Below are positions 59,957 to 64,000 of a stretch of DNA of 64,000 nt, piece after piece. Origin of the DNA: Hyphomicrobiaceae bacterium (GTDB lineage Bacteria > Pseudomonadota > Alphaproteobacteria > Rhizobiales > Hyphomicrobiaceae). The position numbers and the translations under genes were made by a program. The first letter of the stretch is position 1. Each line of letters starts with the position of its first letter. Location of the stretch: positions 348,894 through 412,893 of the forward strand of contig JALHMB010000007.1 of assembly GCA_022844275.1 (NCBI GenBank), read 5' to 3'. Below the pieces are notes generated by a model. The model saw nothing but the letters and a program-made list of their open reading frames with translations. It ran no database searches and was not told the origin of the DNA.

Positions 59957-60699
59957 TGGCACTCGTCGAAGCCGAAGGCGTGCATGTGCGGTTCGGGGAT
60001 CGCGTCGTCCTCGAAGAGATCAATCTGTCCGTCAACGAGGGCGAGTTGCACGGCATCATGGGGCCGAACGGCGCCGGCAAGACCACGTTCTTCAACACGC
60101 TCACAGGGCGCGTGAAGCCGAACCGCGGCCGCATTCGCCTCGATGGCGCAGACGTGGCCGGCCTGGAGCCGCACGCCATTGCCCGCAAGGGTGTGGCGCG
60201 CTCCTTCCAGATCATGACGCTCTTCAATGATTTCACCGCGCAGGAAAACGTCATGGTCGCCCTGCCGGCCTTCCGCGCCCGCGGCTTCGACATGCTTCGC
60301 GCGGTTGCAGGTGATTCAGGCCTTGCAGACGAAGCCAACGAGGTGCTCGCCTCGGTCGGCCTCGGCGCGAAGTCCGCCATCTCGGCCAAGCTTCTCTCCT
60401 ACGGCGAGCGCCGTGCGCTCGAGATTGCCGTCGCACTCGCACAGCGCCCGCGCGTGCTGTGTCTCGACGAGCCGACCTCCGGACTCGGCACGGATGGCAC
60501 GCTGCGCCTCGCCGAGCTGATCCGCAGCCTCAAGGGAAAGCTCACCATCGTCGCGGTGGAGCACGACATGCGCTTCCTGTTTTCGCTCGCCGACCGCATC
60601 TCCGTCATTCATTGGGGACAAGTCGTCGCGCGCGGCACACCGCGCGAGCTTCAGGAGAATCCGTGGGTGAAGCGCTCGAACCTCGGGAGCTTCGAATGA
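59956..60699 (+). CDS. livG: branched-chain-type ABC ATPase, LivG family
   Basis: 247 residues from ATG 59956. Walker A MGPNGAGKTT, Q-loop SFQIMTLFNDF, signature LSYGERRALEIAVAL (the LivG-type variant of LSGGQ), Walker B VLCLDEPTSGLG and the switch His in VEHDMRFLFSLADRI. The C-terminal tail is as in LivG. Overlaps livF by 4 bp. Confidence 0.93.
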   Translation: MALVEAEGVHVRFGDRVVLEEINLSVNEGELHGIMGPNGAGKTTFFNTLTGRVKPNRGRIRLDGADVAGLEPHAIARKGVARSFQIMTLFNDFTAQENVMVALPAFRARGFDMLRAVAGDSGLADEANEVLASVGLGAKSAISAKLLSYGERRALEIAVALAQRPRVLCLDEPTSGLGTDGTLRLAELIRSLKGKLTIVAVEHDMRFLFSLADRISVIHWGQVVARGTPRELQENPWVKRSNLGSFE

Positions 60700-61394
60700 T
60701 CCTCGAGATTCAGGGCATCGATACCTTTTACGGCGAGACGCAGGCGCTCTACGGCGTGTCGCTTGGCGTCGGGAAAGGCGAGGTGCTGGCGCTGCTCGGT
60801 GCCAATGGTGCCGGCAAGACGACGACCATCCGCTCCATTCTCGGTCTGACGCGCCCGCGCCGCGGCAGCATCCACTTCAACGGCACGGATGTCACGCGCG
60901 CGCCAACGCACGAGATCGCGCGCGCCGGCGTCTGCTGGGTGCCGGACGACCGGCGTCTGTGCCCGACGCTGACCGTCGCCAAGAACCTCCGCATCGCCAT
61001 CAAGAAGACGCCCTTCCGCGCCTGGACGATCAACGAGACTTTCTCGATCTTCTCGCCGCTCGAATATCTCATGCATCGCGAGGCCGAGAACCTCTCGGGC
61101 GGCGAGATGCAGATGGTGTCGATCGCACGCGCACTGCTCGGCTCGCCGGGCCTCGTGCTCTTTGATGAACCGAGCCAGGGCCTTGCCCCGAAGATCGTCT
61201 CGGATGTGCTTGCGACCGTGCGGCGCCTGAAGTCCGAAGGCATTGCCGCAGTCGTCGTCGAGCAGAATGCCGAGATCGCGCTGTCGGTCGCCGATCGCGC
61301 GGTCGTGCTCGATCGCGGCACGGTCGCCTGGTCAGGAGAGGCCGCAACGCTGCGTGATGACAGCGCCCTTCGCCAACGCCTGCTGGGAGTCTGA
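60696..61394 (+). CDS. livF: branched-chain-type ABC ATPase, LivF family
   Basis: 232 residues from ATG 60696 (ATGA overlap with livG). Walker A LGANGAGKTT, Q-loop CWVPDDRRLCPTLTV, signature LSGGEMQMVSIARAL, Walker B LVLFDEPSQGLAP, and the switch position occupied by Glu in VVEQNAEIAL, as is usual for LivF. All other motifs are intact. It forms the ATPase pair with LivG. The next ATPase gene begins 2 bp later. Confidence 0.93.
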   Translation: MILEIQGIDTFYGETQALYGVSLGVGKGEVLALLGANGAGKTTTIRSILGLTRPRRGSIHFNGTDVTRAPTHEIARAGVCWVPDDRRLCPTLTVAKNLRIAIKKTPFRAWTINETFSIFSPLEYLMHREAENLSGGEMQMVSIARALLGSPGLVLFDEPSQGLAPKIVSDVLATVRRLKSEGIAAVVVEQNAEIALSVADRAVVLDRGTVAWSGEAATLRDDSALRQRLLGV

Positions 61395-61396
61395 CG

Positions 61397-62044
61397 ATGG
61401 CCGCTACTCCAGGCGTTCCGCTGATCTCGCTCCAGAACCTGCGCAAGGTCTACACGCGCGGACTCATCGCACGCCAGCAAACCTTTAAGCTCGAAGCCGA
61501 TCTTACGATCGACGGCCCCGGGATCGTCGGTGTCGTTGGCCCCAACGGCGCTGGCAAGACGACGCTGTTCGAGATGATGACGGGCTCGAATGCGCCGACG
61601 AGCGGCCGCGTGCTGGTCGCCGGCACCGACATTCACCGCGTCAAGTATGCCGAGCGCGACCGCCTCGCCATCCACTACCATCAGTCCTATCAGGTGCGGC
61701 GTTTCCGCAAGCTCGTGCCCTCAGCCTTCCTTGCGCCCTCACCGGTCGAGCGTCCGGTCGTGCATCTCTTCGACGAGCCGCAGTTCAACACGCAGGACGG
61801 CTACATCGGCTTCATGCTCGATTTCTTCCGCAAGCTGCGCGCGGAAGGCCGCCTCGTCTTCCTGTGCCTGCATCCGACCGCGAGCTATCACCTGGAGATA
61901 CTGAACGAGATCGCCGAGCGCTTTCTGTTCGTGGCCGGCGGAACCGTCACGAAGGTGCCGAACTTCGGATCTCTGATCGCGGAGGAGCGCATGCGCGCCT
62001 ACCTCGGCCCGGAGATGACCCGCGCCGCAGAGGCACTCGCCTGA
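61397..62044 (+). CDS. degenerate third ABC ATPase lacking the signature subdomain
   Basis: 215 residues. Walker A GPNGAGKT (48-55), a Q-loop-like HYHQSYQ (93-99), Walker B VVHLFDEPQ (121-129) and a switch His at 159 (LCLHP) are present. Between Q-loop and Walker B only about 22 residues remain instead of about 70, and no LSGGQ-like signature is seen, so the helical subdomain is missing. It cannot form a normal ATP sandwich on its own. It is the last gene of the importer operon, 2 bp behind livF, with an intact frame, so a regulatory or accessory function is more likely than decay. Confidence 0.82.
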   Translation: MAATPGVPLISLQNLRKVYTRGLIARQQTFKLEADLTIDGPGIVGVVGPNGAGKTTLFEMMTGSNAPTSGRVLVAGTDIHRVKYAERDRLAIHYHQSYQVRRFRKLVPSAFLAPSPVERPVVHLFDEPQFNTQDGYIGFMLDFFRKLRAEGRLVFLCLHPTASYHLEILNEIAERFLFVAGGTVTKVPNFGSLIAEERMRAYLGPEMTRAAEALA

Positions 62045-62067
62045 GATTGCTCGCGGCTTGCTCGCCC

Positions 62068-63000
62068 TCAGAACCGGCCGCCGCGATTGTAGCTACCAAC
62101 GAGCTGATTGTAGTCGCGCGAGAGCCTTGCCGGCGAGCCTTCGACCATCCACCCGCCGCCGGCATCCAGCATCATCTTGTCGCCTTGGCTGTACGGCACC
62201 TTGTCGCGAACGCGGCGCATGAGCTGCTTCGCCGTCGTCAGGAATGACTTCGCCGAGCTGACGAAGCTCGAACCGATCTTGCTATCCTTGTTGGCCTCGG
62301 CATAGGCATCGGTCGCCTTGAGAATCTCCTCGTAGTCCTCGAGCGCCTTGGTAATGGCGACAATATCGGACTTGGCCGCCGACTGGACGCGCATGAGGCG
62401 CTTGGCACTCAGCATGACGGCCTCGACGTGATAGCGATCCTTGATGCCTTCCGTGCGCTCGATCTCGGCGATGCGCTGCGCCGTCATCGCATCCTGAAGC
62501 TCGTCGATACCCGTACGCAGCTTCTGGTCGGCAGCAGCGAACGCATCCCAGGCCGCGACGAGACGCGGATGCATAGCCCGACCCTTAGCCATCTTGTCGT
62601 CCTTGTAATTCTCCTGCGTGTAGTAGTCGTCGGCTTCCTTCAGCAGGCCCTCGAGAATACCTACGGCCTCCGCATAGTTGGAGGCTGACGTCTCGAGAGC
62701 GGCATCGCGCGGCTCTAGCGCATTCGCCTTCTCGACATTCCTCTTGCAGTCGGTCGTGTCGTAGATGGTGTAGAGCCCGTAGATGATGCGCTCTTTGCCG
62801 GTCGGTCCGCTCTGGGCAGCCCAGCTGAAATAGCGTCTGCGCGAATCGTACGAGCGCTCCGAGAGGCGATTGATGCATCCGATGTAGGCGTTGATCTTCT
62901 CGTTGAGAGAATCGGCCTGAGCCCTTGCCGGGCCGGCACCCGTCAGCACAAGCAGCGCAGCTGCACTCATGGCCAAAACGAGCGCGCAAGCAGATCTCAT
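62068..63000 (-). CDS. exported helical protein, DUF3829/YiiG-like
   Basis: 310 residues from ATG 63000, which follows AGGAGAGCGACC; two earlier in-frame starts add up to nine residues. Signal peptide about 1-27 (ALVLAMSAAALLVLTGAG, then ARAQ); no lipobox Cys. The mature protein is almost entirely helical (NEKINAYIGCINRLSERSYD; AKGRAMHPRLVAAWDAFAAADQ; KDRYHVEAVMLSAKRLMRV) and resembles the DUF3829 proteins related to E. coli YiiG. Function unknown; periplasmic. Convergent with the importer operon. Confidence 0.75.
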   Translation of the reverse strand: MRSACALVLAMSAAALLVLTGAGPARAQADSLNEKINAYIGCINRLSERSYDSRRRYFSWAAQSGPTGKERIIYGLYTIYDTTDCKRNVEKANALEPRDAALETSASNYAEAVGILEGLLKEADDYYTQENYKDDKMAKGRAMHPRLVAAWDAFAAADQKLRTGIDELQDAMTAQRIAEIERTEGIKDRYHVEAVMLSAKRLMRVQSAAKSDIVAITKALEDYEEILKATDAYAEANKDSKIGSSFVSSAKSFLTTAKQLMRRVRDKVPYSQGDKMMLDAGGGWMVEGSPARLSRDYNQLVGSYNRGGRF

Positions 63001-63255
63001 GGTCGCTCTCCTCATGCCGGCCCTCATTACGAATAAGGCGTGAATTCCAAGCCCTCCTTACCGCCACCGCAGTGGCATTCCTAGTTCCTGAGACCTGTAT
63101 AGTTCAGGGGATTTCATCGCGCTGATGCAGCTAAGGCACACATGCAGCGCAACAATCACACTGACCATCTTGTCTCCTCAAAGTGCCGCTTAGCTGTGCA
63201 CGTGCGATTCGCTTTCTATCGCCACCAGATCTGAACCGTTCGGGAGAGGTGCTCC

Positions 63256-63690
63256 ATGAGGACTACATCATTGCTTCGCACGGCGCTGATCGCGCTGGTC
63301 GCCATCGTCGGCATGTCGCGCGCCACCTACGCCGACAGCGGCGCCGTCACGCTCACGATCTACAAGGCCGGATGGATCATCGGCGGCTCCGGCGGCGGCG
63401 GATCCCTCTACTTCCGCGGCAGGCACTATCCGCTCTCCGTCGGCGGCATCGACTACGGCTTGGTGTTCGGTGGCTCGAAGACCGTGCTGCGCGGCCGCGT
63501 GAGCAACATCGGGCGTCCCTCGGACGTCGCCGGAGTTTATGGTGCGGCCGGCGCCGGCCTCGCCGTCGGTCGCGGCGCGCGCGCCATCATCCTGACCAAC
63601 CAGAAGGGCGCCGTCCTCGAGCTGTCCGGTCGACAGGTCGGGCTATTGGCGAATGTGGACCTGAGCGGCCTCGCAATTACGTTGAGGTAG
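63256..63690 (+). CDS. small exported Gly-rich protein
   Basis: 144 residues. Signal peptide about 1-26 (ALIALVAIVGMSRATYA). The mature part is rich in Gly and beta-prone: WIIGGSGGGGSLYFRGRHYP, GIDYGLVFGGSKTVLRGRV and GAAGAGLAVGRGARAIIL. The spacing resembles small DUF1134/lipid-binding-like periplasmic proteins, but no firm family can be given. The start follows CGGGAGAGGTGCTCC. Single gene followed by a clear hairpin. Confidence 0.7.
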   Translation: MRTTSLLRTALIALVAIVGMSRATYADSGAVTLTIYKAGWIIGGSGGGGSLYFRGRHYPLSVGGIDYGLVFGGSKTVLRGRVSNIGRPSDVAGVYGAAGAGLAVGRGARAIILTNQKGAVLELSGRQVGLLANVDLSGLAITLR

Positions 63691-63704
63691 CGTTGCTTGC
63701 TATT

Positions 63705-63740
63705 CCAGATGGGCGCAGGCTGTCGCGCCCATCTGGTGTT
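63705..63740 (+). terminator. terminator-like hairpin
   Basis: A 12-bp perfect stem, CCAGATGGGCGC (63705-63716) with its complement at 63725-63736, 8-base loop, followed by TGTTT. It sits 14 bp after the small exported protein gene and is probably its terminator. Confidence 0.78.
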
Positions 63741-63854
63741 TCGCGTCATGTTCGACGCGCGCTGCGATCGCCACAGAAGCGCCTGCTCCGGCCGCTTCTG
63801 AGACATGGCCCGATTCGCCACTGAGATATCGGAGTCTTAACTGTCTGAATTAAT

Positions 63855-63901
63855 TGGTCGGAGCGGCGAGATTCGAACTCGCGACCCCCAGTCCCCCAGA
63901 C
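63855..63901 (-). tRNA. 3' half of tRNA-Pro(GGG), probable att site
   Basis: Read on the minus strand: anticodon loop CTGGGGG (63893-63899, anticodon GGG at 63895-63897), 3' anticodon arm ACTGG, variable loop, T arm GCGAG-TTCGAAT-CTCGC, acceptor strand CGCTCCG, discriminator A and encoded CCA (63855-63857). The C1-G72 and A73 features fit tRNA-Pro. The matching 5' acceptor CGGAGCG and D arm are absent between here and the window end, so this is a fragment, as left when an element integrates into a tRNA 3' end. Confidence 0.8.
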
Positions 63902-64000
63902 CTACGATTGGCCCTTTTTAGGTTCTTCCAGGTTCCATCGTCTTCCCACGATGAGGCCTCAATATGCTGTTATTATTACATAATTATCGAAACCTCCCGG
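63902..64000. mobile_element. left edge of a probable integrated element
   Basis: Just past the tRNA fragment the sequence becomes AT-rich (63955-63990) and contains short repeats: AGGTTC twice (63920-63925 and 63930-63935) and CATCGT-N6-ACGATG (63936-63953), of the sort seen in integrase arm or core regions. Only about 100 bases are visible and no integrase gene is in the window, so this is an inference from the tRNA fragment. Confidence 0.45.

Noticed and set aside
1..64000. CRISPR arrays, rRNA genes, transposases and phage structural genes
   Set aside because: No regularly spaced repeats, rRNA-like segments, transposase motifs or phage proteins were seen on either strand.

Overview
The window is a GC-rich, gene-dense stretch of an alphaproteobacterial chromosome, most likely from Hyphomicrobiales (Rhizobiales). 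The lineage is inferred from the siroheme synthase, DUF2849, sulfite reductase, DUF934 gene order, from the many TRAP and ABC importers with dedicated binding proteins, and from strongly GC-biased third codon positions. No rRNA, CRISPR array, insertion sequence or phage structural gene is visible.

Layout. 0-5 kb: the end of an RND pump gene, then a minus-strand block (alpha/beta hydrolase, cysteine synthase, exported cupin, methyltransferase) divergent from a BTAD/TPR regulator. 7-17 kb: M24 peptidase-like enzyme, acyl-CoA-dehydrogenase-like flavoenzyme, a complete five-gene peptide/nickel-class ABC importer, an amidase with a small AtzG-like partner, and a truncated globin. 17.7-20.4 kb: a DpgC-type cofactor-free dioxygenase translationally coupled to a PaaK-type aryl-CoA ligase. 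20.5-26.3 kb: a TetR repressor divergent from a two-gene RND efflux operon, with two candidate operators. 26.3-30.4 kb: two dehydrogenases, two small conserved hypothetical genes behind a tiny Cys-rich ORF, and an NtaA-type monooxygenase. 30.7-36.4 kb: an exported HExxH protein and a TRAP importer followed by an amidase and an overlapping 56-residue membrane protein. 36.5-43.7 kb: an OmpA-like envelope protein, an LLM flavin monooxygenase, a very unusual fusion of a periplasmic-binding domain with a pentameric ligand-gated ion channel, and a ThDP enzyme. 43.8-46.7 kb: a second TRAP importer. 47.1-52.5 kb: a sulfite-reduction operon (ferredoxin, cysG, DUF2849, cysI, DUF934, CysB-like regulator). 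52.7-56.4 kb: an MHYT-GGDEF-EAL protein, a polysaccharide-deacetylase-like protein and an RpiR regulator. 56.5-62.0 kb: a liv-type ABC importer with an extra degenerate ATPase. The end holds two exported hypothetical proteins.

At the extreme right (63855-63901, minus strand) lies the 3' half of a tRNA-Pro(GGG) gene with no 5' half in the window. The sequence beyond it becomes AT-rich. This looks like the duplicated att end of an integrated element lying to the right.

Taken together the region suits scavenging of organic acids, amides, peptides and aromatic acids: importers are paired with amidases and flavin or cofactor-free oxygenases, with efflux pumps and sulfur assimilation alongside. 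In three unrelated importer operons a strong hairpin sits between the binding-protein gene and the first permease gene. The strongest candidates for unusual biology are the PBP-channel fusion, the DpgC/PaaK pair, the Cys-rich mini-ORF with a hairpin, and the tRNA-Pro fragment. All calls are from reading the sequence; no searches were run.
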